A stretch of DNA of 64,000 bases. Source: an uncultured Prevotella sp. (lineage in GTDB: Bacteria > Bacteroidota > Bacteroidia > Bacteroidales > Bacteroidaceae). The notes beneath the pieces were generated by a model. That model did no database searches. It saw nothing but the letters and a program-made list of their open reading frames with translations, and was not told where the DNA came from. The DNA is taken from the NCBI GenBank assembly GCA_947302435.1, contig CAMYVQ010000002.1, positions 1-64,000 of the forward strand, in the 5' to 3' direction. A program made the position numbers and the translations under genes. Positions 16,685 to 24,299 of this stretch are shown here, in pieces. How positions within the stretch are numbered: the first letter of the stretch is position 1; each line of letters opens with the position of its first letter.

Positions 16685-18550
16685 ATGATTTTAGTTTTCG
16701 GAGGAACGACGGAAGGACGCAGGGCCGTGGAGGTGCTGGAGGAGGGCGGAAGCCGCGAGACGGATGGTCTCGGAGAGGAGCAGCCGACCTATTTCTACAG
16801 TACGAAGACGGGGGAGCAAGAGCTGACGTTGCAGCATGGACGACGCATTGACGGCGCACTCGACCGCGAACGGATGACAGCCTTCTGTCAGGAGCATGAC
16901 ATCCGTCTGATAGTGGATGCAGCCCATCCCTTTGCAGCACAACTACACCAGACGATTGCCCAGGTGGCTGAACGGCTCAGCATTTCTGCCATTCGCTACG
17001 AGCGTATCTATCCGCCGCGCGATCCCGACATTACATGGATCGATGACTACAGCGACCTCAACGATATACTCCCATCCCTCAGCAGGGAGGGGCAGGGGGT
17101 GGGTATCCTCTTAGCAACAACGGGCGTGCAGAGCATTGCCAAACTGAAGCCTTTAGAGGCCGAGGGCATAAAGGTGTATTATCGTATTCTGCCCCGTGAG
17201 TCATCGATGAGATTGGCGAAGGCACAGGGGGCAAACGAGGAACAGCTCTGCTACTATGACGACCCGAAGGACATTCCTGTGGAGGCGGATGCCATTCTGC
17301 TGAAAGAGAGCGGACTTACTGGCGGCTTTCAGGAGAAGGTGGCGGCGGCCAAAGCGCGAGGCATGAGGGTCTTTGCACTAAAACGACCAGAAATGCCCGC
17401 TATGTTTACGAAGGTCAACGGCCCCTACGGATTGCGTCGGGCGGTGGAAAAACTGTTGCCAGCGTTCTTCCCCCTGAAGAGCGGGCTCACCACGGGTACC
17501 TGCGCCACAGCGGCTGCTATTGCAGCGACGATGTTGTTTGTTAGAGGAGAGGGGAGAGGAGAGAGGAGAGTGGAGAGAGGAGAGAGGATGGATTTGCCCA
17601 CGGAGGTGCTGGTTATTCTGCCGAATGGAGAAACGATCAGTGTTCCCGTCGGTTATGGCGATGGCTATGCCTACTGCATCAAGGAGGCTGGCGATGACCC
17701 AGACGTGACAGACGGCATCGAAGTGAGGGCAGAGTCCCGTAGCCTTTCCCTAAATAGAGGGGAGTGGTTAGTTATTGAGGGCGGCGAGGGAGTAGGCCGT
17801 TTCACGCTGCCAGGTTTCGACTATCCGCCAGGAGAGCCTGCCATCAACAAAGGTCCGCGCGAGATGATTAGAAAGAATTTGGAAAGACTAATCACTCCCC
17901 TCTCCCTGCGAGAGGGGCTGGGGGTGAGGCTTTCCGTTGTTAACGGCGAGGAGATAGCCCGTCGCACTTTCAATCCTCGTCTCGGCATCGAAGGCGGCAT
18001 CAGCATCATTGGTGTTTCAGGCATCGTGAAGCCTTTCAGCGAAGAAGCTTTCATCGACAGCATCCGCAAGTGCATGGAGGTGGCGAAAGCTTCTGGTGCC
18101 GACCGTGTCGTCATCAACAGCGGAGGCAAGAGCGAACGATTCGTGAAAAGCCTTTATCCCGACCTGCCCCGTCAGGCGTTTGTGGAGTATGGCAACTATA
18201 TTGGCGAAACGCTGAAGATGGCGAATGAGCTTGGCTTCAGAAACGTCACCCTTGGTGTGATGCTCGGCAAGGCGGTGAAGTTGGCGGCAGGGCATTTAGA
18301 TACGCACAGCAGGAAAACGGTGATGGACAAGGCGTTCATTCAGCAGATGTTGCATGAATCGGACATCAGCATCGATATCAGCGATATGACACTGGCCCGA
18401 GAGCTATGGGAACGCATTCCTGAGGATGGGCGCATGACATTTGCCCGCACCGTCATTCAACATTGCCATGAGCATTGTGCCCCACTGCTACCCAATGGTG
18501 AACTGTTGGTTTTGTTGATTGACGATAATGGAAAGATATTTGGAGTATAA
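16685..18550 (+). CDS. cbiJD: Fused precorrin-6A reductase (CbiJ/CobK) and cobalt-precorrin-5B C1-methyltransferase (CbiD)
   Basis: The N-terminal part (1 to about 258) is the NAD(P)H reductase: ILVFGGTTEGRRAVEVL, IVDAAHPFAAQLH, LKESGLTGGFQEKVAAA. The C-terminal part (about 262-621) is CbiD: LKSGLTTGTCATAAA, DDPDVTDGIEV, IGVSGIVKPFSEEAF, ADRVVINSGGKSE, LAAGHLDTHSRK. CbiD replaces CobF in the anaerobic route. Three low-complexity insertions lie in frame: LPSLSREGQG in CbiJ, RGEGRGERRVERGER near the CbiD start and TPLSLREGLGVR within CbiD. These lengthen the protein but touch no motif listed here. Own promoter upstream. Convergent with the btuCF genes. Confidence 0.95.
   Translation: MILVFGGTTEGRRAVEVLEEGGSRETDGLGEEQPTYFYSTKTGEQELTLQHGRRIDGALDRERMTAFCQEHDIRLIVDAAHPFAAQLHQTIAQVAERLSISAIRYERIYPPRDPDITWIDDYSDLNDILPSLSREGQGVGILLATTGVQSIAKLKPLEAEGIKVYYRILPRESSMRLAKAQGANEEQLCYYDDPKDIPVEADAILLKESGLTGGFQEKVAAAKARGMRVFALKRPEMPAMFTKVNGPYGLRRAVEKLLPAFFPLKSGLTTGTCATAAAIAATMLFVRGEGRGERRVERGERMDLPTEVLVILPNGETISVPVGYGDGYAYCIKEAGDDPDVTDGIEVRAESRSLSLNRGEWLVIEGGEGVGRFTLPGFDYPPGEPAINKGPREMIRKNLERLITPLSLREGLGVRLSVVNGEEIARRTFNPRLGIEGGISIIGVSGIVKPFSEEAFIDSIRKCMEVAKASGADRVVINSGGKSERFVKSLYPDLPRQAFVEYGNYIGETLKMANELGFRNVTLGVMLGKAVKLAAGHLDTHSRKTVMDKAFIQQMLHESDISIDISDMTLARELWERIPEDGRMTFARTVIQHCHEHCAPLLPNGELLVLLIDDNGKIFGV
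17070..17104. repeat. GC-rich palindromic insert in cbiJ
   Basis: CTCCCATCCCTCAGCAGGGA followed by GGGGCAGGGGGTGGG. It encodes LPSLSREGQGVG, in frame. Related inserts lie in cbiD, cobU and cobT. Confidence 0.7.
17543..17588. repeat. GA-rich short tandem repeat in cbiD
   Basis: Imperfect 6-8 bp units based on GGAGAGA. It encodes RGEGRGERRVERGER. A complementary tract of the same type lies in hemW (50489-50524). Confidence 0.75.
17895..17930. repeat. GC-rich palindromic insert in cbiD
   Basis: CTCCCCTCTCCCTGCGAGAG followed by GGGCTGGGGGTGAGG. It encodes TPLSLREGLGVR in frame. The core CCCCTCTCCCTGCGAGAGGGG is a near-palindrome. Confidence 0.8.
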
Positions 18551-18558
18551 AGTCTGTC

Positions 18559-19587
18559 TTATTCTCCGATTTCATCCCTTCTCCTACGGAAGAGGACGGC
18601 AACGATAATAGGGGCTCCAACAAGGGCCGTGACACTGTTGATGGGCAGGGCTCCCTCGAAGCCAGGCATACGGGCAATGAAATTACACAGTAGGGCAAGG
18701 GCAGCTCCGCAGAGGGCTGTGGCAGGCATGAGGATGCGATGGTCACTACTGCGGAAAATAGCACGGGAAAGATGTGGGACAGCGAGGCCGATGAACATGA
18801 TGGGGCCGCAGAAGGCAGTGACAATGGCGACGAGTATGCCGCTGGAGACGATGACCATCATGCGGGCGCGACGGATGTTCAGGCCGAGGTTGGCGGCATA
18901 TCGGTCGCCGAGTAGCATCAGGTTCATGGGCTTCACCAAGAGGCACGCCAAAGGCAGCAGCACACACATCAAGTAGACGAAGAGCATCATGTTATTGCCC
19001 GAGACACGCGAAAATGAGCCGAGACCCCATACCACAAAAGCCTTCACATCTTCTTCGGGCGATAGGAATTTCATCACACCAATGATGGCCGTGGCCAAGT
19101 AGCCGATCATCACGCCGATGATGAGCAGTGTGACGTTGCCCTTCACCCGTTGCGACACCCAGAGAATGAGCAGCAGCACGGCGAGGGCGCCGGCGATGGC
19201 AGCGACAGACATGGCGGCATTGCCTAAATATCCCAGTCGAGAAAGTGCCACACCGCCGATGCGCCCTGATAAAAGTACGACAAAGGCCACTCCAAGGGCG
19301 GCACCATTGCTGATACCCAGCACCGAGGGGCCTGCCAGTGGATTGCGGAACACGGTCTGCATCTGCAAGCCGCTGACGGCGAGTCCAGCACCTGCGAAGA
19401 TGGCGGTCAACGCCTGCGGTAGGCGTGCCTGATAGATGATGTTGGTAAAAACTTCATTGTCATCGGCACCACAAAGTATGCGGCACACGTCCATCATGGG
19501 AATCTTCGCCGTGCCAAGCAGCAGGTTGACCACTACAAGCACGACGATGAAGAATAATATGGCGATGAACAACGATAGCTTCTTCAT
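18559..19587 (-). CDS. btuC: FecCD/BtuC-family ABC transporter permease
   Basis: Inner-membrane permease for vitamin B12 or another metal chelate. About ten hydrophobic segments, with the family motifs LPQALTAIFAGAGLAVSG, RNPLAGPSVLGISNGAALG and GPIMFIGLAVPHLSR. Its ATG overlaps the stop of the upstream binding-protein gene in ATGA. B12 as substrate is inferred from the cob neighbours; heme or siderophore transport is the alternative. The ATPase gene that usually completes the operon is not here, since the next gene downstream is the convergent cbiJD. Confidence 0.88.
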   Translation of the reverse strand: MKKLSLFIAILFFIVVLVVVNLLLGTAKIPMMDVCRILCGADDNEVFTNIIYQARLPQALTAIFAGAGLAVSGLQMQTVFRNPLAGPSVLGISNGAALGVAFVVLLSGRIGGVALSRLGYLGNAAMSVAAIAGALAVLLLILWVSQRVKGNVTLLIIGVMIGYLATAIIGVMKFLSPEEDVKAFVVWGLGSFSRVSGNNMMLFVYLMCVLLPLACLLVKPMNLMLLGDRYAANLGLNIRRARMMVIVSSGILVAIVTAFCGPIMFIGLAVPHLSRAIFRSSDHRILMPATALCGAALALLCNFIARMPGFEGALPINSVTALVGAPIIVAVLFRRRRDEIGE

Positions 19588-20702
19588 TTCAGCAATCGAT
19601 AATAGCGGGGTTCGTAGTCGGCTTCGACAAGTTCGGGGTGGAAGATGGCGACAAAATCCTTGAGTAGGATGTCGGGCTCTACGGGTGTTATCTCATAGTA
19701 GGGTTGCTCCTTCATATTACAGTAGATGACCTTCTTCTCTTTGAAAGCCTTGAAGAGTTCGTTGCGCGGTTCCGAAGCTTTCAGGGCATCGTAGGTGAAA
19801 TCACCCTGGAAACTGTTCAGGATGCGCCAGTAGTCGGCTTTGGCAGCCAAGGCATACATCTTCTCAAACTCCAGGTCCTCGCCAGCCGTCTCATCGTCAT
19901 CAATGACATAGACAGCCCCGGCATCACGGAAGATCTTTGCCAGATAGTTTTTGCCCCCCACAGCGTGCCAGTTGCCATAGTGCATCTCGCCGCTGAAGAC
20001 GGAGGGTTTATGATTTGAAGTCAGACTGTCGACACGGGCTTTTAGCGTATTGTAACGGTGTTCGATGCCTGCGAAGATCACGTTGGCCTCGCGTTCCTTG
20101 CCGATGAACATACCCACGAACTTGATCCACTCTGCCTGTCCGAGCGGATCCAACTCCTGATAGCCAAGGTGAGGAACGAGTGTGATGCCGGTCTGCTTAA
20201 TGGCTTCGTAACCGCCACGCTTCGAGGGCGAGATGAAGATAACGTCAGGGTTGGCGGCCAGCACCAACTCAGGGTCGAACTCGCCTTCCATACCGATTTT
20301 AACAATCTTTCCATCATTTACCCGTTGCAGTATATCGCGGTTGAACAGGTTCTTCGTGCCCGTGATGCCTTTCACCACGTCGTGGGCGTTGAGTATGGTG
20401 AAGTTTGACAGCTGTAACGCCGTCATGCAGATGGTGCTGCGGATGGGAACGCATATCTTCGTGTAGCCGTCGGGTACCTGCGTTTCAAGGCTGTGGACAA
20501 GTGCAAAGTGGTCTGTCTGGCCAACGTCGACCAGTCGATAGCTATCGCTGTCGCGGACGGTGAAGCCTGTGGCATACTTCACTTCGATGGGTACGATGGT
20601 GTCGCTGTCCGTCGTTTCGCCGTTATTCTGCATATTTCCGCGCCGTCCTATGCAGGAGCAGAACGCGGCTACCATCAAGAGGAGAAAAGCCGTTTTCTTC
20701 AT
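19584..20702 (-). CDS. btuF: BtuF/FecB-like ABC transporter substrate-binding lipoprotein
   Basis: Lipoprotein signal ending in FCSC (Cys about 16). The rest is a class III periplasmic-binding protein: an N-terminal lobe with LVHSLETQVPDGYTKICVPI, a DPELVLAANPDVIFISPS signature, a long connecting helix and a C-terminal lobe (YGNWHAVGGKNYLAKIFRDAGA). It captures a metal chelate for the BtuC-like permease encoded 4 bp overlapping downstream. Length of 372 is slightly above the usual size. Divergent from cobS, sharing a tight promoter region. B12 or cobinamide as ligand is inferred from location. Confidence 0.85.
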   Translation of the reverse strand: MKKTAFLLLMVAAFCSCIGRRGNMQNNGETTDSDTIVPIEVKYATGFTVRDSDSYRLVDVGQTDHFALVHSLETQVPDGYTKICVPIRSTICMTALQLSNFTILNAHDVVKGITGTKNLFNRDILQRVNDGKIVKIGMEGEFDPELVLAANPDVIFISPSKRGGYEAIKQTGITLVPHLGYQELDPLGQAEWIKFVGMFIGKEREANVIFAGIEHRYNTLKARVDSLTSNHKPSVFSGEMHYGNWHAVGGKNYLAKIFRDAGAVYVIDDDETAGEDLEFEKMYALAAKADYWRILNSFQGDFTYDALKASEPRNELFKAFKEKKVIYCNMKEQPYYEITPVEPDILLKDFVAIFHPELVEADYEPRYYRLLK

Positions 20703-20731
20703 TTTGTTGTATTTTATTTCTATTTTGCCTG

Positions 20732-20764
20732 CAAAAGTACAAAATTAATATGTAATTTTGCAAA
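20732..20764. promoter_or_regulatory. Overlapping divergent promoters of btuF and cobS
   Basis: Minus strand: TACTTTTG at 20732-20739 with TTTG at 20761-20764, 21 nt apart, drives btuF. Plus strand: TAATTTTG at 20753-20760 drives cobS, whose ATG at 20770 follows after 9 nt. The btuF -33 element sits directly beside the cobS -7 box, so the two promoters should compete for polymerase. Confidence 0.65.
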
Positions 20765-20769
20765 CAAAA

Positions 20770-21594
20770 ATGAAGAATATGCAAACATTCATCGACCCAA
20801 CACGATGGTACGACCGCCCATTGGCGGCATTTGTCTTCTTCACTCGCCTGCCATTCTGGAGGTTGCGCCAGCCACCGAAAGAGTGCTATAAGAGCGTAGT
20901 GGAATGGTGGCCGCTGACGGGGTGGCTCACGGGTGGACTGATGGCTGCGACGCTCTATTTCGGCAGCCTCTATTTTCCTTACGTCATTGCCGTATTGCTC
21001 GCCATTGTGGTGAGGCTATTGGTGACAGGTGCCTTGCACGAGGACGGACTGGCCGACTTCTTCGACGGCTTTGGCGGCGGTTCGGGTAGGGAGCGCATCC
21101 TTGCCATCATGAAAGACTCGCATATTGGCACATACGGCGTGTTGGGCTTAATCGTCTATGAACTGTTGCTTGCTGCCACGCTCTTCTCCATGACACCCAC
21201 CGTGGCAGCACTCACCATTCTTGCTGCCGATCCTTTTGCCAAGATGATAACGGCACAGTTGGTGATGATGATGCCATACGCCAGGAGGGAGGAAGATTCC
21301 AAGGCAAAGACCGTGTATCGCAAAATGGATTGGAGGGCGGGTCTGAGCCTTGCCGTTCAGGGCTTGTTGCCGATGGCAGTTTTTCTATGGCTGACGGGTG
21401 TTGAGTGGCAGATGGTTCTGTTCTTTCCCTGTCTGGTGATGTATTTTCTCTATCTGCTCATTTGGAACAAGCTGCGTGGCTACACGGGTGACTGCTGCGG
21501 AGCCGTCTGCCTGTTGGTAGAACTCACTGTCTGTCTCGTCGTTTGTGCGCAGCAACCGATCATCAATCTTCAATCTTCATTCTTCAACCTATGA
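20770..21594 (+). CDS. cobS: Adenosylcobinamide-GDP ribazoletransferase
   Basis: Joins activated cobinamide to alpha-ribazole, giving adenosylcobalamin (phosphate); an integral inner-membrane enzyme with several hydrophobic segments. The motif HEDGLADFFDGFGGG is diagnostic, with KDSHIGTYGVLGL and a late GYTGDCCGAVC. ATG at 20770 is chosen, since the TTG at 20758 lies in the -7 box; ATG 20779 is also possible. The C-terminus (INLQSSFFNL) is encoded by 7-bp repeats based on ATCTTCA, so its last residues are likely not conserved. The stop overlaps the cobU ATG. Confidence 0.95.
   Translation: MKNMQTFIDPTRWYDRPLAAFVFFTRLPFWRLRQPPKECYKSVVEWWPLTGWLTGGLMAATLYFGSLYFPYVIAVLLAIVVRLLVTGALHEDGLADFFDGFGGGSGRERILAIMKDSHIGTYGVLGLIVYELLLAATLFSMTPTVAALTILAADPFAKMITAQLVMMMPYARREEDSKAKTVYRKMDWRAGLSLAVQGLLPMAVFLWLTGVEWQMVLFFPCLVMYFLYLLIWNKLRGYTGDCCGAVCLLVELTVCLVVCAQQPIINLQSSFFNL
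21559..21586. repeat. Heptanucleotide repeat at the end of cobS
   Basis: Units ATCATCA, ATCTTCA, ATCTTCA, TTCTTCA. It encodes the C-terminal tail of CobS and ends just before the cobU start. Confidence 0.7.
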
Positions 21595-22127
21595 GTCGTA
21601 TCATACTGATTACCGGCGGCCAGCGTTCGGGCAAGAGCGAGAAGGCCGAACAAATGGCATTGGAAATGAGCGAGTATCCTGTCTATGTGGCTACGGCCCA
21701 TGTCTGGGACGATGAGTTCCGCGAGCGTGTGCGCCGTCATCAGGAGCGCCGCGGTCCGCAATGGACGAATATTGAAGAGGAAGTCTATCTGAGCCGCCAC
21801 GACTTGTCGGGCCGCGTGGTTGTCATTGACTGCGTGACGCTTTGGCTGACGAACCTTCTCTTTAGCCTCACCCCCAACCCCATTCCGGTGGGAGAGGGGA
21901 GTGGTATCATGGATGCTCTCGAAACTGCCAAACGAGAGTTCGACACATTTACCAGCCACGATGCCACCTACATCTTTGTGACGAATGAGATAGGATTGGG
22001 TGGCGTGAGCGAGAATGCCCTGCAACGGAAATTCACTGATCTGCAAGGCTGGATGAACCAATTCATTGCCAGTAAAGCAGATGAGGTGATATTGATGGTT
22101 TCTGGTATACCAATGAAAATCAAATAA
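21591..22127 (+). CDS. cobU: Adenosylcobinamide kinase / cobinamide-phosphate guanylyltransferase
   Basis: Bifunctional nucleotide-loop enzyme. The start is MSRIILITGG (21591), overlapping the cobS stop in ATGA, not the upstream ATG of the track. Walker A GGQRSGKS is at about 9-16. VYVATAHVWDDEFRERVRRHQERR contains the kinase region with the His that is guanylylated in the family. VVVIDCVTLWLTNLL is the Walker B-like strand, and FVTNEIGLGGVSENALQR follows. An in-frame palindromic insert encodes LTPNPIPVGEGSG right after WLTNLL. At 178 residues it is of normal size. Confidence 0.95.
   Translation: MSRIILITGGQRSGKSEKAEQMALEMSEYPVYVATAHVWDDEFRERVRRHQERRGPQWTNIEEEVYLSRHDLSGRVVVIDCVTLWLTNLLFSLTPNPIPVGEGSGIMDALETAKREFDTFTSHDATYIFVTNEIGLGGVSENALQRKFTDLQGWMNQFIASKADEVILMVSGIPMKIK
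21867..21902. repeat. GC-rich palindromic insert in cobU
   Basis: CTCACCCCCAACCCCATTCC followed by GGTGGGAGAGGGGAG. It encodes LTPNPIPVGEG. It is the reverse-complement theme of the cbiD insert (GGGCTGGGGGTGAGG). Confidence 0.75.
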
Positions 22128-22129
22128 AG

Positions 22130-23200
22130 ATGAAAACCTTTAATATACAGCCTACCAACAAGACACTACAGACAGCGATACAAGCCAAGATTGATAACCT
22201 GAACAAGCCCAAAGGATCGTTAGGCCGTTTGGAGGAATTGGCCATGCAGGTGTGTCTGATTCAGCAGACACTGCATCCGTCGTTGGCTCATCCTTGCCAT
22301 CTGCTCTTAGGTGGCGATCACGGTATTGAGCGTGAGGGTGTCAGCGTGTCGCCTCGCGAGGTGACGTGGCAGCAGATGATCAATTTCACTCAAGGTGGCG
22401 GAGGTGTCAATATGTTCTGCCGCCAGCATGGCTTCAAATTGAGAATTGTCGACGTGGGGGTAGATTATAGCTTTACCCCCGCCCCTTCTCCAAAGGGCGA
22501 GGGGAGTGTTTTGTTCCTTGACCGCAAGATTGCCCGTGGCACGAAGAACTTCCTTTATGAACCCGCTATGAGTGAGGAGGAATTTAATCAAGCCATTCAG
22601 GTGGGTGCCGATTTAGTCGACGACTGCATCAGCGAGGGCTGCCGTCTGTTGAGCATCGGCGAGATGGGCATTGCCAACACTTCGCCATCGAGCATCTGGA
22701 TGCATCTCTTCGGCAACATCCCTCTTGAAGAATGCATCGGTGCCGGTGCCGGCCTCGACGCGCCCGGCATCCGCCATAAGTACGAAGTGCTTTCCAAAGC
22801 GTTTTCTAAGTACAAAGCCTCCCCCCAACGGGGGAGGTTGGAGGGGGCTTTTTCCTATTTCGGCGGCTTCGAGATGGTCGCTGCCATCGGAGCCATGCTC
22901 CGTGCCGCTGAGCAACACCTTATTATATTAGTCGACGGCTTCATCATGACGGCCTGCGCCATTGCAGCCATCCGCCTTTACCCTGCCGCCCAGGACTACA
23001 TGATCTTCACCCATTGCGGCGACGAGAGCGGACATAAAAAAATGCTCGACATCGTGGGAGCCAAGCCTTTGTTGAACCTGGGCCTGCGGTTAGGCGAGGG
23101 AACCGGCGCCCTTTGTGCCTTCCCCATTGTCGATTCCGCCGTTCGCATGATGAACGAGATGAATAACTTTGACAATGCTAAGATCACTAAATATTTCTGA
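22130..23200 (+). CDS. cobT: Nicotinate-nucleotide-dimethylbenzimidazole phosphoribosyltransferase
   Basis: Makes alpha-ribazole phosphate for the lower ligand. Family motifs: NKPKGSLGRLEELA at about 26-39, LGGDHGIEREGVS, QGGGGVNMFCRQ, IGEMGIANTSPSS, GAGAGLD, VDGFIMTACAIAA, and the C-terminal LRLGEGTGALCAF with the catalytic Glu region. Two in-frame palindromic inserts encode TPAPSPKGEGS (after the VDVGVDY strand) and KASPQRGRLEGA. It lies 2 bp after cobU, completing a cobSUT nucleotide-loop cluster. Presence of CobT implies the cell can attach a lower ligand itself. Confidence 0.96.
   Translation: MKTFNIQPTNKTLQTAIQAKIDNLNKPKGSLGRLEELAMQVCLIQQTLHPSLAHPCHLLLGGDHGIEREGVSVSPREVTWQQMINFTQGGGGVNMFCRQHGFKLRIVDVGVDYSFTPAPSPKGEGSVLFLDRKIARGTKNFLYEPAMSEEEFNQAIQVGADLVDDCISEGCRLLSIGEMGIANTSPSSIWMHLFGNIPLEECIGAGAGLDAPGIRHKYEVLSKAFSKYKASPQRGRLEGAFSYFGGFEMVAAIGAMLRAAEQHLIILVDGFIMTACAIAAIRLYPAAQDYMIFTHCGDESGHKKMLDIVGAKPLLNLGLRLGEGTGALCAFPIVDSAVRMMNEMNNFDNAKITKYF
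22472..22507. repeat. GC-rich palindromic insert in cobT (first)
   Basis: TTTACCCCCGCCCCTTCTCC followed by AAAGGGCGAGGGGAGT. It encodes FTPAPSPKGEGS in frame. Confidence 0.75.
22817..22850. repeat. GC-rich palindromic insert in cobT (second)
   Basis: GCCTCCCCCCAACGGGGGAG followed by GTTGGAGGGGGC. The core CCTCCCCCC..CGGGGGAGG is palindromic. It resembles the insert in the PUL regulator gene at 10141-10160. Confidence 0.8.
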
Positions 23201-23240
23201 TGACTTCGTTACTGGTGAAGAACGAAAAAAGTATTGATGT

Positions 23241-23323
23241 TGAATGGTTTTACAAAGTCGACGAGTTTGTAAAACAAAGTCGACGACTTTGTGACACAAA
23301 CTCGTCGACTTTGTAAAACGGTT
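23241..23323. repeat. Triple-palindrome intergenic element, copy 1
   Basis: Three 19-bp self-palindromic units of the form ACAAASTCGWCGASTTTGT lie at 23252-23270, 23274-23292 and 23296-23314, with 3-nt spacers (period 22). GAATG precedes and AACGGTT follows. It sits between the convergent cobT and cbiB genes. A second copy with the same architecture and the same flanks is at 60925-61006. Confidence 0.9.
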
Positions 23324-23332
23324 TCCAATGAA

Positions 23333-24298
23333 TCACCAAACGAACAGTAAGAGATGCAGAAATAAGACAAGAAAAACCATCAACACTTCAGCCGTCCGAT
23401 TCACGCGGACGGCTTTTTTCATGTCGTCGGTGGTTAGTGGCCGGTCGTTCTCGCCGATGTATGGTTTGTCGAACAGCTGCCCGAAATAATAGTGGGGACC
23501 GCCAAACCGACAGTTCAGAATGCCTGCCAGTGCGGCCTCGGGCCAGCCGCTGTTGGGCGAGGCGTGATTGCGCCCGTTCTTCCATACAAAAGTTGCGAGC
23601 TGCGGTTTTCCTGCAGCCACCACCATCAGCAAAGCTGTTAGGCGGGCGGGGATGAAGTTGGCCACGTCATCGATATGGGCGGCCCAGCAGCCGAAGTCCT
23701 TATAGCGTTCGGTCTTATAGCCAATCATCGAGTCGAGCGTGTTCACCATCTTATAGGCCAGCATGCCTGGCGTGCCTAAAAGGGCGAACCAGAACAGTGG
23801 CGCTATCACGCCGTCGCTCAGGTTCTCGGCCAATGTTTCCAGCGCAGCCGTGCGCACTTCCTGTGCCGAAAGCTCCGATGTGTCGCGCCCCACAATGCGG
23901 GCCACCTGCTTCCGGCCTTCCTCCAATGAGCGGTCAACAGCAAGAAATACAGCCTTCACCTCACGGATGAGCGTAGTGCCAGCGAGGCAATAGAAGATGA
24001 TGAGGGCATCGAATAAGTGAAGAGTGAAGAATAAGTGAAGAGTGAAGAGTGAAGAGTGAAGAGTGAAGAGTGAAGAGTGAAGAATGCTGCGCACGCACCA
24101 TGTGGCGATGAATATAAAGACAATCAGTCCAATGGCCATGACGGCTCCCTTCGCTTTCCGATGCTTTCCCTTGTTCAGCCGATGCTCGCCAAAGGAAATC
24201 ATTCGTCCGAACCAAACGATGGGGTGGGGCAACCGTTGTGGGTCGCCAATGAGCAGGTCGAGTGTCCAGCCAATCAGCAGAGGTAATATAATGGTCAT
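23333..24298 (-). CDS. cbiB: Adenosylcobinamide-phosphate synthase
   Basis: Integral membrane enzyme that attaches aminopropanol (phosphate) to cobyric acid. The start MTIILPLLIGW (24298) is chosen, with the family motif LDLLIGDPQRLPHPIVWFGRMI directly after it. Other motifs: ETLAENLSDGVIAPLFW, NTLDSMIGYK, and GWPEAALAGILNCRFGGPHYYFG. A heptad repeat of nine GTGAAGA units encodes SLFTLHSSLFTLHSSLFTLHLFFTLHLF in a loop or membrane segment around residues 75-105. The adjacent cobD gene ends 1 nt before this start. The expanded hydrophobic insert may alter topology; the conserved residues remain. Confidence 0.94.
   Translation of the reverse strand: MTIILPLLIGWTLDLLIGDPQRLPHPIVWFGRMISFGEHRLNKGKHRKAKGAVMAIGLIVFIFIATWCVRSILHSSLFTLHSSLFTLHLFFTLHLFDALIIFYCLAGTTLIREVKAVFLAVDRSLEEGRKQVARIVGRDTSELSAQEVRTAALETLAENLSDGVIAPLFWFALLGTPGMLAYKMVNTLDSMIGYKTERYKDFGCWAAHIDDVANFIPARLTALLMVVAAGKPQLATFVWKNGRNHASPNSGWPEAALAGILNCRFGGPHYYFGQLFDKPYIGENDRPLTTDDMKKAVRVNRTAEVLMVFLVLFLHLLLFVW
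24017..24083. repeat. Heptanucleotide tandem repeat (2+7 copies of GTGAAGA) in cbiB
   Basis: Two units at 24017-24030, a 4-nt break (ATAA), then seven perfect units to 24083. On the coding strand it is the same TTCACTC theme as in cbiET. This is the longest pure tract in the window and the most likely to slip. Confidence 0.92.
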
Positions 24299-24299
24299 T

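Noticed and set aside
23241-23323. Regular 22-bp spacing of palindromes as a short CRISPR array
   Set aside because: Spacers are only 3 nt, repeats are self-palindromic, no cas gene is present, and the second copy has the same three-unit form.
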